Shown piece after piece: positions 43,703 through 52,638 of a stretch of DNA of 64,000 bases; position 1 is the first letter of the stretch; every line of letters starts with the position of its first letter. This DNA is from an uncultured Bacteroidota bacterium. Its GTDB lineage: Bacteria; Bacteroidota; Bacteroidia; Chitinophagales; Chitinophagaceae. The stretch spans positions 152,833 through 216,832 of the forward strand of contig CAJADG010000039.1 of assembly GCA_903938445.1 (NCBI GenBank). The letters run 5' to 3'. The notes under the pieces are model-generated. The model was not told the origin of the DNA. It was given only the letters and a program-made list of their open reading frames with translations, and made no database searches. A program made the position numbers and the translations under genes.

Positions 43703-44902
43703 ATGGCAATATTGGCACCCATTTTTGGAATTTTCACTTCATTTATACTCATTTATTATTTAAGTTCTTTAAACAGGTCTAATATATTTTTAGCACTTTT
43801 CTTTTTATGTTGTAACGCAATTGTCCTTGTTTATTTTGGCTTACACTTTACTAAGAATTTATTCTGGGAAGGATTCTGTTTTGTGAACTGGCTACCCTTA
43901 TCCTATTTGCTTGGGCCATTATTATTTTATTACGTTAAAACAACATTAAGTGATAGTAATAAATTAAATAAAATAGATTTATTGCACTTAGTACCTGCAG
44001 TCTTGTGTATCATAGTTTGTCTGCCTTATACCACATTACCTTTTTCAGAAAAAATAAAAATTGCACATAATATTGTAGACATCACTGAAAACTATAGTGT
44101 CAATTTTTATCTAGTTTCATTTGAGTTTATACTATTTAGCAGATCAGTTCATTTACTTATATATGCCTTATTGAGTCTTGGCTATTTTTATACTTATACA
44201 AAAAGAGAGTTTGCCTTATTTCAAAGACATTCCAGTAATCACAAAGTATTACAGAGATGGTTCTTTTTGCTTGCTTTTATACAAATTGTTATAAGTGTCA
44301 ACAGTATCGGTCATATGACTACTGTTTATGGTCATTCATTTAATTTGTTTGGCTACAAATCAAGTGAAATATTTACTGAAAAATATTATTTTGAAATATG
44401 TGGAGGAGGGTTTTTCATCCAAAATATATTCTTATTCCTCTTTCCTAAAATTCTGTATGGAAATGTATCTTATTCGGATGCAGTAAAAAATGAAAGTATC
44501 ATTGAAGAGATTAAGTCAAATTTACCTTCCAAAACAAAACCAACGGTTGATATTAATGATTTTGAAATTTTATTGGACGCTTACTTATTAGATATTCCAT
44601 TTGTAAAGAAAGAATTTACTTTATCTCAAATGTCTTTTGATTTAAAAATACCAGAACGTTTTTTATCTACCTATTTTAATAAAGAGCTACAAATTACGTT
44701 TAGTGAGTGGAGAAAGAATTTAAGAATTGACCATGTATGTAAACTAATAGAGGAAGGTGTATCAGATAATTTAACAATCGAGGCCATATCTATGAATGCA
44801 GGATTCGCATCAAGATCAAAATTTATTGATGCATTTAAAGTGAGAAAGGGAGTGACCCCTTCCGCATTTATAAGATCTCTTAGTAAAGAATTAGTGAGCT
44901 AG
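43703..44902 (+). CDS. Membrane-anchored AraC-family transcriptional regulator
   Basis: A 399-residue protein with several membrane segments in the first 250 residues (starting at residues 3-19, 25-45 and 65-80) and an AraC-type helix-turn-helix domain at the C-terminus (about 295-395: FTLSQMSFDLKIPERFLSTYFNKE, then IEAISMNAGFASRSKFIDAFKVRKGVTPSAF). This integral-membrane AraC layout is common in Bacteroidota. It probably senses an envelope signal and could control the adjacent serine hydrolase or the convergent alpha/beta hydrolase gene (9 nt away). Confidence 0.85.
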   Translation: MAILAPIFGIFTSFILIYYLSSLNRSNIFLALFFLCCNAIVLVYFGLHFTKNLFWEGFCFVNWLPLSYLLGPLLFYYVKTTLSDSNKLNKIDLLHLVPAVLCIIVCLPYTTLPFSEKIKIAHNIVDITENYSVNFYLVSFEFILFSRSVHLLIYALLSLGYFYTYTKREFALFQRHSSNHKVLQRWFFLLAFIQIVISVNSIGHMTTVYGHSFNLFGYKSSEIFTEKYYFEICGGGFFIQNIFLFLFPKILYGNVSYSDAVKNESIIEEIKSNLPSKTKPTVDINDFEILLDAYLLDIPFVKKEFTLSQMSFDLKIPERFLSTYFNKELQITFSEWRKNLRIDHVCKLIEEGVSDNLTIEAISMNAGFASRSKFIDAFKVRKGVTPSAFIRSLSKELVS

Positions 44903-44911
44903 GATTATAGT

Positions 44912-46336
44912 TTATTTAAAAGTAGCTAACCAATCACCAATGGTATTAAGTACTTCTGGCTCAATAGTAGTTTCTAATTCCCCATATTCTGCCACAGTAC
45001 ACTTGGTACATTTTTGAAACAAATGGTTTAGTCCTTCAAATTGCTTTGTGGTAAATTGTTTGTTCCCCCCTTTTTTCAAGGCCGCTTCAATACCATCAAT
45101 ACTTGCATCTGCTGGAACTTGAATATCTGCAGAACCATTAATAGCTAACACCGGGCACTTTACTTTTTCTAAAATTGGTTGAGGATCATAAGCCCCAAAA
45201 TATTTCCACCAATTGGTTGAAAAGGTTTCAGCCATTGTATTTGCAAATTTTTCAGCTTCTGCCTCATCATTAATATTAGTGGTTTTTTTAACCAATGCTT
45301 TATCAGTTGTAGCATACCAATTTGTCACAATTTCTTTTGCTTTAATAATTGCTTCCTCTTTTTTATCAGTTGCAATAATGGTTTTCATTAATTTTTTATA
45401 GAGTGGTATGTAGGCGCTTATGGCATCTTGACTTACCCCAACTGATTTTAAAACTAATTCATTTTGTATGCCCATTAAATCAACAATCTGAATTCCAGGT
45501 CCTGCCAATAAAACAATAAATGCTACTGAATTATTACGCGCCGCAACCAAGGGTGCTATTAAACCTCCTTCACTATGTCCTAGCAATCCTATTTTATTGG
45601 TATCCACCATTGCCAAAGACTTTGCATAATGAATATGCTCTTCAACATCCAAGGCAAAGTCCGCAGAAGTACTTTTACTAAAATCACCTGTTGATTTTCC
45701 TGCACCACGATCATCCACCCTTAATACTGCAAATCCTTTTTTTGTTAAATAATCTGCTATCACAGCAAATGGCTTGTGATCAAAAATGGTCTCGTCTCTA
45801 TCTTGTTTTCCACTACCTGTAATTAATATCACCAATGAATGTTTTTTATTGTCATTGGGATAGGTAAGGGTTGCTCCATAATCCAAATTGGTATTTGCAC
45901 CATGATATACTAAATCTTGTGAAGCATAAGCAAATGGAGGTTTAGGAGTTTGTGGTTTCATAATAACAGCTACTGCTGCATCTTCTTTCAATGGCTCCAT
46001 ATTTAAAGGAAAATTCATGCCTGATTGACCCCAGGTTCCTTCAATCTTATCACCAGCAGCATTTATAGTGCCGGAATAACTTGCACCAATCATTTTAACC
46101 TCAATACTTAATTGGCCATTATCAAATGTTGTTTTTGAGGAAGTAATTCCTTTAGCTTTTTGTGCTGGCACATCCCAGTTGGAAGTATAGAATTTATCTG
46201 CATTTTGAATCAAGTGTAATCTTAATTCAATTTTTTGACCTCCCGCATTTAAAATGCCAGACCAATTTTGAATTGGACTTTGAGCGAATGTATTAATCGA
46301 TATAAATACTAAGTAAATGGATAAATATTTTTTCAT
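44912..46336 (-). CDS. Exported alpha/beta hydrolase with N-terminal beta domain
   Basis: A 474-residue hydrolase with signal peptide (ending TFAQ, residue 19), an N-terminal beta domain (about 22-120, FNGKxEGTWG-like) and an alpha/beta-hydrolase domain with Ser255 in GHSEGGLIAP, oxyanion ITGSGKQDRDE and a C-terminal GLNHLFQ carrying the catalytic His. It matches the exported esterase/dienelactone-hydrolase-like group. Last gene of a minus-strand run; 18 nt after the M20 peptidase. Confidence 0.85.
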   Translation of the reverse strand: MKKYLSIYLVFISINTFAQSPIQNWSGILNAGGQKIELRLHLIQNADKFYTSNWDVPAQKAKGITSSKTTFDNGQLSIEVKMIGASYSGTINAAGDKIEGTWGQSGMNFPLNMEPLKEDAAVAVIMKPQTPKPPFAYASQDLVYHGANTNLDYGATLTYPNDNKKHSLVILITGSGKQDRDETIFDHKPFAVIADYLTKKGFAVLRVDDRGAGKSTGDFSKSTSADFALDVEEHIHYAKSLAMVDTNKIGLLGHSEGGLIAPLVAARNNSVAFIVLLAGPGIQIVDLMGIQNELVLKSVGVSQDAISAYIPLYKKLMKTIIATDKKEEAIIKAKEIVTNWYATTDKALVKKTTNINDEAEAEKFANTMAETFSTNWWKYFGAYDPQPILEKVKCPVLAINGSADIQVPADASIDGIEAALKKGGNKQFTTKQFEGLNHLFQKCTKCTVAEYGELETTIEPEVLNTIGDWLATFK

Positions 46337-46354
46337 ATATAGAGGAATGAAAGA

Positions 46355-47797
46355 TTATTTAGTGATGAGTTGATTATAAAAAAAGATCATTCTATTTAAA
46401 TCCGTTTTTCCAATACGCTCATCAATACCATGAAAGCCTTTAACATCTTGTACTGCCGAAAAATTTAACACCGCATTGCTAAAGCTTCTATAATATCTAG
46501 AATCAGTAGCACCAATCATTAGAAAAGGCGAAACAAGTACGTCAGGAACAGATTTATAAATAATTTGTTCAACTTTTTTAAATTCTGGGTTATCAAAAGG
46601 AGTAATTGGAGATGGCTCCATTAAAGAAATTGTTTGTTTCTTAACGACTACTCTATCATCATTAACCGCATTGGTAATAAATTTTAAAACATCATCACTA
46701 GTTTGTCCGGGCAGAATACGGCTATTAAATGTTGCTTTGGCAACAGTTGGAATTACATTATCCTTAATACCTGATTGCAAAATGGTTGGAACCAAAGTAG
46801 TATGCACCATGGCATTGGTTTCTTTTGTTTTTTCCAACTGACCAATCATCAAGCCTTTAAACAACCATAAATTACTAAGCACCAAGCGATTTGCAAATTT
46901 CTCTGCCGGCTTAGTTCTATTTAATAATTCTTGCATGGTAGGTGTAATTGCAGGTTCCATTGAATGCGCGCGAATTTTTTCAATTGCTTTATTTAGCACA
47001 TCAATAGCTGTCTCCGCTGCAGGCATGGAAGAATGCCCTCCAGGAATTTCAACAGATAAATCAAAATTTGCATATCCTTTTTCGCTTGTACCAATAACTG
47101 CAAAAGGTCTATTTAATTGCTTAAAATGTTTGGTATCAATTTGACCACCTTCGTCTAAAACCATTGCTGGCTTTAAATTTTGTTCCTTAAACCAATTACT
47201 GATTACTTTGGCGCCACGCTTACCTGAAATTTCTTCATCGTGACCAAAACATAAATAGATGGTTCTGTTAGGTGTATAATTTTGTTTTAACAATTGCTCT
47301 ACTGATTCTAAAATGGCAATCACTGAAACCTTATCATCCACCGCTCCTCTTCCCCAAATGGTATCATTTTTTATAGTACCGCTAAAAGATGGAACCGTCC
47401 ACTTACTTTCTGCAACTGCCTCTACAGGAACTACATCCATATGCGCCATTAATACATACGGTTGTAATGCGCTATCTTTTCCAGTCCACTTGTATACATA
47501 ACTAAACTGATTAAATATTTGTCTTTGCAACTTAGCATGAACATTAGGATAGCTTGTTTCTAAAAATTTTCTAAATTTTAAAAACTCTGTTGTATCAATG
47601 GCTAAAGTATCTCCAAATGAAATAGTTTTTATTTGAATTGCTTGACTTAAATGCACGGCTGCTGAATCATTTGTTGCAGGTGCACCTTCAACAGTATATT
47701 TAGGGAGTGTTGAACTGTCTTTAAAAGTGTTGAATAATAATACAACCACTAATAATAAAAATAAAATACCAACTAGCTTTGCTATTTTTTTTAACAT
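46355..47797 (-). CDS. M20 family metallopeptidase, carboxypeptidase S-like
   Basis: Zinc peptidase of 480 residues with an N-terminal membrane anchor (about 8-24). The dinuclear site is readable: His119 and Asp121 (MAHMDVVP), Asp154 (GRGAVDDK), Glu188-Glu189 (GHDEEISG), plus a late GFHGIDE with the last His. The overall match is to yeast carboxypeptidase S/PM20D1-type enzymes, which cleave or form N-acyl amino acids and peptides. Location is periplasmic facing. Confidence 0.9.
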   Translation of the reverse strand: MLKKIAKLVGILFLLLVVVLLFNTFKDSSTLPKYTVEGAPATNDSAAVHLSQAIQIKTISFGDTLAIDTTEFLKFRKFLETSYPNVHAKLQRQIFNQFSYVYKWTGKDSALQPYVLMAHMDVVPVEAVAESKWTVPSFSGTIKNDTIWGRGAVDDKVSVIAILESVEQLLKQNYTPNRTIYLCFGHDEEISGKRGAKVISNWFKEQNLKPAMVLDEGGQIDTKHFKQLNRPFAVIGTSEKGYANFDLSVEIPGGHSSMPAAETAIDVLNKAIEKIRAHSMEPAITPTMQELLNRTKPAEKFANRLVLSNLWLFKGLMIGQLEKTKETNAMVHTTLVPTILQSGIKDNVIPTVAKATFNSRILPGQTSDDVLKFITNAVNDDRVVVKKQTISLMEPSPITPFDNPEFKKVEQIIYKSVPDVLVSPFLMIGATDSRYYRSFSNAVLNFSAVQDVKGFHGIDERIGKTDLNRMIFFYNQLITK

Positions 47798-47830
47798 GAG
47801 TATACTTTTAGATGATCCAAATTTAATTAA

Positions 47831-48295
47831 TTACAAACACTTTTCCATGTATACCACTCCTTCATTAGGATTGTGGTAATAGGCCGAGATTTCATAAAAT
47901 CCATTCTTTTTATATAAACCAATTGCAGGTAACATCGTATCTAATGTATCAAGCCTCATTTTAGAATAACCATTATCAAATGCTCTGCTGCAAAGCATTT
48001 CAAGTAATGTTTGGCCAATTTTTAATTCTCTATACGTCGGTTTGATATACATTCTTTTTAATTCACAAATACCTTCACCAATTTTTCTGAAGGCTGCGCA
48101 AGCAATGGCCTGCTCTTTATCATATACAAGTAAAAGGCAGCCACTAGGGCTGCCGTACATACTATCAATAATATTTAATTCTTCACTAAAATTTTGAAAA
48201 GCCAAACTAATATTTAATGAATTTGCGTATTCGTTAAATAATTGAATAGCATCATTTAATTGGCTCGGCTCAGTGGGCGTTAAATATTGTAACAT
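47831..48295 (-). CDS. GNAT family N-acetyltransferase
   Basis: A 154-residue acetyltransferase with CELKRMYIKPTYRELKIGQTLLEMLCSRAF (motif A) and LDTLDTMLPAIGLYKKNGFYEI (motif B), typical of the Bacteroidota GNAT group often near tRNA or stress genes. Starts 1 nt after the stop of the PepSY protein gene. Substrate unknown. Confidence 0.88.
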   Translation of the reverse strand: MLQYLTPTEPSQLNDAIQLFNEYANSLNISLAFQNFSEELNIIDSMYGSPSGCLLLVYDKEQAIACAAFRKIGEGICELKRMYIKPTYRELKIGQTLLEMLCSRAFDNGYSKMRLDTLDTMLPAIGLYKKNGFYEISAYYHNPNEGVVYMEKCL

Positions 48296-48296
48296 A

Positions 48297-48818
48297 TTAA
48301 TTTAGAAGTACTAAAATAATAGATGCAACAATTCCTAAGACTGTTAATATAATACCACTACTAAATGCTTTTGTTCCAGGCTTAAACATCCAAAATGCAG
48401 AAACACACATAAAAAACAAAGCTATTGCAAATGCAACTGTAAAGTAATGAATGATGCCCTTGCTATTTTGTTTGTGTAATTCAGTAAATGGCTTGATCCA
48501 TGAATACCATTCTTTGGTAACATATTTAACTTCACCTGTTTCTGAGTTATAAGTACCCCCTTTAAAATATTGAACAGCGCCCTCCGTTTTTTCAATCTTA
48601 AACTCTCTTTGCTTAATGGCTTTACCCAATTTCTCTGCATCTAAATGTGCATCAATTACTTTTTCGTTATTTATCTCATGCTTCAAAAAATCAGTATCGC
48701 GATAAGTTTGTACAATACCACTTAAAGCATAAATAATAACAAGGCTAACAATAATGTAACCCACTTTATTGTGTAAATCACGCATTACTCTGCGCATTTT
48801 TGATCCTGAAGCTTCCAT
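48297..48818 (-). CDS. PepSY-associated transmembrane-helix protein
   Basis: A 173-residue inner-membrane protein: one helix near residues 18-40, an extracytoplasmic PepSY-like stretch (INNEKVIDAHLDAEKLGKAI...TYNSETGEVKYV, about 48-105), then two more helices (about 122-172). It resembles the PepSY_TM group but is much shorter than ferric-reductase-like members. A DLHNKVGYI start is typical of the family. Role unknown, sometimes linked to iron or redox. Confidence 0.8.
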   Translation of the reverse strand: MEASGSKMRRVMRDLHNKVGYIIVSLVIIYALSGIVQTYRDTDFLKHEINNEKVIDAHLDAEKLGKAIKQREFKIEKTEGAVQYFKGGTYNSETGEVKYVTKEWYSWIKPFTELHKQNSKGIIHYFTVAFAIALFFMCVSAFWMFKPGTKAFSSGIILTVLGIVASIILVLLN

Positions 48819-48892
48819 ATCAATTTATTTGTTTAAGATTAGACTACAATATATTAAAAAAGTTTAATCAAATTAAAGAATTCAAAAAAATC

Positions 48893-49762
48893 TTATTTTA
48901 ATAATATGATCAGCAAAGAACCAGCGATCATGATCATAGCGCCTGTAATTTTTTTAAGAATGCCCTTTTCATTAAAAAAATGATGTCCAAATAGGACTGT
49001 TAGTAGTATTGAAATCTGGAACAAGGCCAATGCTGTTCCAACTTGCATATTTTTAAAGGCATAATTGGTACATAAAACCATAATTCCTACTGATAAACAT
49101 AGCCCCAAATATGTCAAGGTAATTTTCTTTGAAAAATGAGACAGTTGTTGTCTGATATTAATTCTTGATACCAAAAATAAAGGAATCGAAAAGAGAAATC
49201 CAAAAATACACCAGCCAGCAAATGCATAAGTTAAATTGGAATGAAGAATAACTTGTTTGTCGGTCACAGCTTGTATGCCTGTAAAAACAAGTGCTACAAT
49301 TCGATATTGTATAGCAGGTTGTTTAAAAACAGCCCAGGTGAATTGATCGGTTCCATTATCTAAAACAAAATAGCTGCCTACAATAATAAGCACTACCCCA
49401 AATAAACCCCAAGCATTTGGCAATTCTCCAATAAGCAAGAATGCAAAAATGATTCCCACAATAGATTTATAAGCGTTAATTGGACCTAGTACAGAGAGCT
49501 CTCCTTTTTGTAAAGCTTTTATGATAAAGCCATTACCCAATGCACCAAATAATCCACCAATCAAAGAATAATACCAGAAGTTAGTAGGTATCGTATTAAA
49601 TGGGAAATCGAGTATTAAGAAAATACTTACCAATGATAAGATTCCATAGGAAACAAAATTCACAAACAAGGGATGGTGCTTATTGGTGAGTTGTTTTTGA
49701 AAAACATTTGAAATAGGATTCGCAATAATCCTAGTAACAATAGCAAGTACTAAAATTATCAT
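48893..49762 (-). CDS. EamA/DMT-superfamily transporter
   Basis: Integral membrane protein of 289 residues with about ten hydrophobic segments in two similar halves, as in drug/metabolite transporters. GGLFGALGNGFIIKALQKGELSVLGPINAYKSIVGIIFAFLLIGELP is the typical EamA core of the first repeat. Substrate cannot be deduced. It ends the stretch after the Nif3-like gene (8-nt gap). Confidence 0.88.
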   Translation of the reverse strand: MIILVLAIVTRIIANPISNVFQKQLTNKHHPLFVNFVSYGILSLVSIFLILDFPFNTIPTNFWYYSLIGGLFGALGNGFIIKALQKGELSVLGPINAYKSIVGIIFAFLLIGELPNAWGLFGVVLIIVGSYFVLDNGTDQFTWAVFKQPAIQYRIVALVFTGIQAVTDKQVILHSNLTYAFAGWCIFGFLFSIPLFLVSRINIRQQLSHFSKKITLTYLGLCLSVGIMVLCTNYAFKNMQVGTALALFQISILLTVLFGHHFFNEKGILKKITGAMIMIAGSLLIILLK

Positions 49763-49770
49763 TCAAATAA

Positions 49771-50688
49771 TTATAAAAATGATAATGAATTTCCTGCGGG
49801 AATATGCTTTACCAATAGATTTGGATATCGTTCTTTAGCCCAATTTAAAATGAAAGTGGCACTAGGTGCTTCACTTGCTATATGACCTAATAAAATTAAT
49901 GATATAGCATCACCTTTGGATCTATAATCCCTTACATATTCAACAGTAGTCCATTCTTCTACCTCACCACAAACTAATAAGTCGGGTTTAAACATTTTTA
50001 TAGCAGCAATATGTGTTTGAGAACCTGCTGCTCCTGGAATAAATAAAACTTTGTTGATTGGTTGAGTAAGGTTGCCAATATATCTTAATTCGTCAACACT
50101 CATTTTTGACTTCAACGAAAAAATAACTTCTTTCAAGTTTTGATTTGTCAATTGAATAAGATTGGGATTCTTATTGATCATTTTATCTTCCCAATTCATT
50201 TGCTTTAAAACTCCCATGGTTACTGGATCTGGAGACATTTTATGAATGTAGTCATGACATCTCCAAACCGTAATATTATTTTCTTTTAATAACGTTTTTT
50301 TATACTCGTAGGTAGGGTCTTTTTCTAGCCATTCCGTACTATCAGTATGACTATAAAAAGTAGGTTCATGTGCAATAATAAAATTGGCACCCAATGCAAT
50401 TGTTTTTTTAATGACTTCGACAGTTGCAAACATCGTAGTTACCATCCCGGTAACTTTCATATCCAAAGATCCAGACTTTAAAGTGTCGACTGTTTTTTCT
50501 AATTTACCGCCTGGCACTTCTGAAATAAATTGATCAATTACTTGGCCCACTGTAATTTCAGTGGCACTATATATTTTGTCAGTGTTATTAGCAAACAATG
50601 GCGAAACAACTACTTGAGCTGCTGTCGCCATTGCTATATTAGATATAAAATTTCTTCTTGTATTTTTAAAAGCAGAATAGTCCTTCAT
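49771..50688 (-). CDS. Nif3-like dinuclear-metal protein with Tat export signal
   Basis: Nif3/GTP-cyclohydrolase-I-type-2 fold protein, 305 residues. It starts with a twin-arginine leader (TRRNFISNIAMATAAQVVVSPLFA, Arg11-Arg12), which is unusual because Nif3 proteins are cytosolic. Metal-site segments are readable: IIAHEPT (His107, Glu108; usually HHP), PGAAGSQTHIAAIKMFKPDLLVCGEVEEW and LGHIASEAPS. The reaction is unknown; an exported phosphoesterase-like or metal-binding role is possible. It sits 8 nt before the DMT transporter gene. Confidence 0.8.
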   Translation of the reverse strand: MKDYSAFKNTRRNFISNIAMATAAQVVVSPLFANNTDKIYSATEITVGQVIDQFISEVPGGKLEKTVDTLKSGSLDMKVTGMVTTMFATVEVIKKTIALGANFIIAHEPTFYSHTDSTEWLEKDPTYEYKKTLLKENNITVWRCHDYIHKMSPDPVTMGVLKQMNWEDKMINKNPNLIQLTNQNLKEVIFSLKSKMSVDELRYIGNLTQPINKVLFIPGAAGSQTHIAAIKMFKPDLLVCGEVEEWTTVEYVRDYRSKGDAISLILLGHIASEAPSATFILNWAKERYPNLLVKHIPAGNSLSFL

Positions 50689-50693
50689 AATAG

Positions 50694-50723
50694 TTGGTTT
50701 GAATTTTTGAAATCCTAAACCAA
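50694..50723. repeat. 7-bp inverted repeat in the Nif3-like gene leader
   Basis: TTGGTTT (50694-50700) and AAACCAA (50717-50723) form a perfect inverted repeat with a 16-nt spacer between the SDR stop and the Nif3-like ATG. There is no T-run, so it is not a clear terminator; a leader hairpin or operator is possible. Confidence 0.3.
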
Positions 50724-50734
50724 TTTAAGAAAAA

Positions 50735-51457
50735 TTATGGGTTCATCATATTAAAACCTTGAACAATAGTATCATTATTGGCCTTTAATCTTCCCTCGCT
50801 CATGCCAAAAGTCAATTCATTGCTGCCGGTTTTTAATTGCTCAAATATGGTTTCAATAAATTCACTCACCGGAGGGTAAGCATCATGAATGCCTTTTCCA
50901 CCCAAATCGGTATTTAATGCCGGTGGGATAATTTCAATAACTTCAATATTGACATCCTTTAATTGACGTCTTAATGAAAGGGTAAATGAACGCATAAAGG
51001 CCTTAGTAGCGCAATAAACTGGCGCTTTTGCTAATGGAATAAAAGCAAGTCCCGATGTAACATTCATTATAGTTTTAATGGATTTTAAACTAGCAAATAA
51101 ATTAGCTAAATGTATTGGTGCCAACACATTGGTTGTTATTTCCTCATGCGCTCTTTCATAAAAACTATCATCTTCTATATCCATCCAGTTTTGAATGCCT
51201 GCATTATTAATAAGTACGTTTGTATCTGGATGATTTACTTCCACCCAATTTAATAATTCAATACGCTCTGCTTCATCCGATAAATCACAAACCTTGGTGA
51301 TGACTCCCGGAAATTTAGCGGCTGCCTCATTTAAAACAGATTCGCGTCTTCCACATACAATGACGGTATTGCCTTCTTTCACAAATCTTTCTGTTAATCC
51401 TAAACCAATTCCACTTGCGCCCCCAGTAATTAAAATTTTATTGCCTGATAATTGCAT
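50735..51457 (-). CDS. SDR family oxidoreductase (DltE-like)
   Basis: Short-chain dehydrogenase of 240 residues. Cofactor motif TGGASGIG (11-18), NNAGIQ (84-89) and the catalytic Ser135, Tyr148 and Lys152 (YCATK) are all present. An Arg after the second strand (CGRRES) suggests NADPH preference (inference). The substrate is unknown. First gene of the minus-strand run reaching 44.9 kb. Confidence 0.9.
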   Translation of the reverse strand: MQLSGNKILITGGASGIGLGLTERFVKEGNTVIVCGRRESVLNEAAAKFPGVITKVCDLSDEAERIELLNWVEVNHPDTNVLINNAGIQNWMDIEDDSFYERAHEEITTNVLAPIHLANLFASLKSIKTIMNVTSGLAFIPLAKAPVYCATKAFMRSFTLSLRRQLKDVNIEVIEIIPPALNTDLGGKGIHDAYPPVSEFIETIFEQLKTGSNELTFGMSEGRLKANNDTIVQGFNMMNP

Positions 51458-51555
51458 GTTGTTATGTTTTATAAAAGTAAAGTTATGGTAATAGTACCTA
51501 TTTAACTTATAACATTAAAAACGACAAAATGTTTGAAAGAAACTGCGGCAAGTAT

Positions 51556-52494
51556 TTAAGACTTATTGTTAGAAAGAATCAACATTTGATATTGCCCCGG
51601 AGTAATGGTTTCCATCTTTTTAAATAATCTCACAAAATAGTTTACATCATGAAATCCACATTCAAAAGCAATTGACTTGATGGTATTTTTTGGATTGGCT
51701 AATAATGTTTTAGCTAATTTTATTTTTTCTGAAATAACATACTCCAAAGGACTAATGCCATATTCTTTTTTAAAGGATCTATAAAAAGTAGCCTTACTCA
51801 TACATGCTTTCTCGCTAAGCACGCCCAATTTAATATCCTCATTAATATTAGCTTTAATGAATCCAGTGATATAGGCCAATGGATTTGCATTTGTACTCAC
51901 TGCCGCTTCAGCAACCTGATCCAATACCAATCTATTTTGGGATTGAATAATGTTTACTATCAACTCTTGTAAATTTAAATCAGCCAATACATCTTTTAAA
52001 GGAAGTGTGCTTGAACAAATATTAATAATCTTATTTAAAAGATTTGCAATTTCAATACTATTTTGAAAATGATAATTGTTCTTGCTAAAATTCCAGTAAT
52101 CATTTCCCATTCGCGGATACTTATCATTTAAAAATGATAATGTATTTTCAATTTTTTGATGATCAATTGCCAGTGCAATACACTGAGTGGGATTATCTTT
52201 CGTGGCTTCGGGAAAATCAATATTCATAGTAACACCCCCTGGCACTAAAACGGTTTCACCAGGTAAATAGTCAAAGCCATCTTGCCCGTACAAGTGCATT
52301 ACTTTTTTCCCTCTCAACATACTGGTGACTACAAAATCATTAAAGGTAAGCGGTACTAAAGCAGTAGCTTGATGTGTCTCAAAAACATTGAGCTCACATT
52401 TTTCTAAAGTGTAGGCAGTTCTATTCTCCACTAAAGTCTTAAGCGACTTTTCCTGAGTGATACCTACTTTATTAAGTTGTCTAGCAGTACCCAT
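51556..52494 (-). CDS. AraC-family regulator with AraC_N cupin domain, next to the aldehyde dehydrogenase
   Basis: Soluble 312-residue regulator: an N-terminal AraC_N-like sensing domain (about 25-180) and a C-terminal HTH pair (KLGVLSEKACMSKATFYRSFKKEYGISPLEYV and IKSIAFECGFHDVNYFVRLFKKMETITPGQYQ). I start it at the ATG at 52494 (MGTARQL); 36 more residues in frame upstream look non-coding and would overlap the promoter region. It is divergent from the aldehyde dehydrogenase, 144 nt between starts, the arrangement expected for an aldehyde/alcohol-responsive activator of that gene. Confidence 0.88.
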   Translation of the reverse strand: MGTARQLNKVGITQEKSLKTLVENRTAYTLEKCELNVFETHQATALVPLTFNDFVVTSMLRGKKVMHLYGQDGFDYLPGETVLVPGGVTMNIDFPEATKDNPTQCIALAIDHQKIENTLSFLNDKYPRMGNDYWNFSKNNYHFQNSIEIANLLNKIINICSSTLPLKDVLADLNLQELIVNIIQSQNRLVLDQVAEAAVSTNANPLAYITGFIKANINEDIKLGVLSEKACMSKATFYRSFKKEYGISPLEYVISEKIKLAKTLLANPKNTIKSIAFECGFHDVNYFVRLFKKMETITPGQYQMLILSNNKS

Positions 52495-52582
52495 GGCAAT
52501 CGTTAAATAAGAAAACGACTTTTCGAGGAAAAAGGAAGCAAGCAATCGAAATGACGTTTTTGTGCTACAATCTGAATTAAAT

Positions 52583-52615
52583 ATACTATAATTTTTAAAC
52601 AAACTAAAATAGTAT
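52583..52615. promoter_or_regulatory. Imperfect inverted repeat upstream of the aldehyde dehydrogenase
   Basis: ATACTAT-aa-TTTT and AAAATAGTAT face each other across 10 nt, a possible binding site for the divergent AraC regulator. It lies 23-56 nt before the aldehyde dehydrogenase ATG, overlapping the expected promoter. Confidence 0.35.
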
Positions 52616-52638
52616 TACAGTCTAAAACGATAAATGCT

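Noticed and set aside
52494..52602. Longer start for the AraC regulator (36 extra residues)
   Set aside because: The extension has no homologous feel, overlaps the divergent promoter region and would leave only 36 nt for two promoters.
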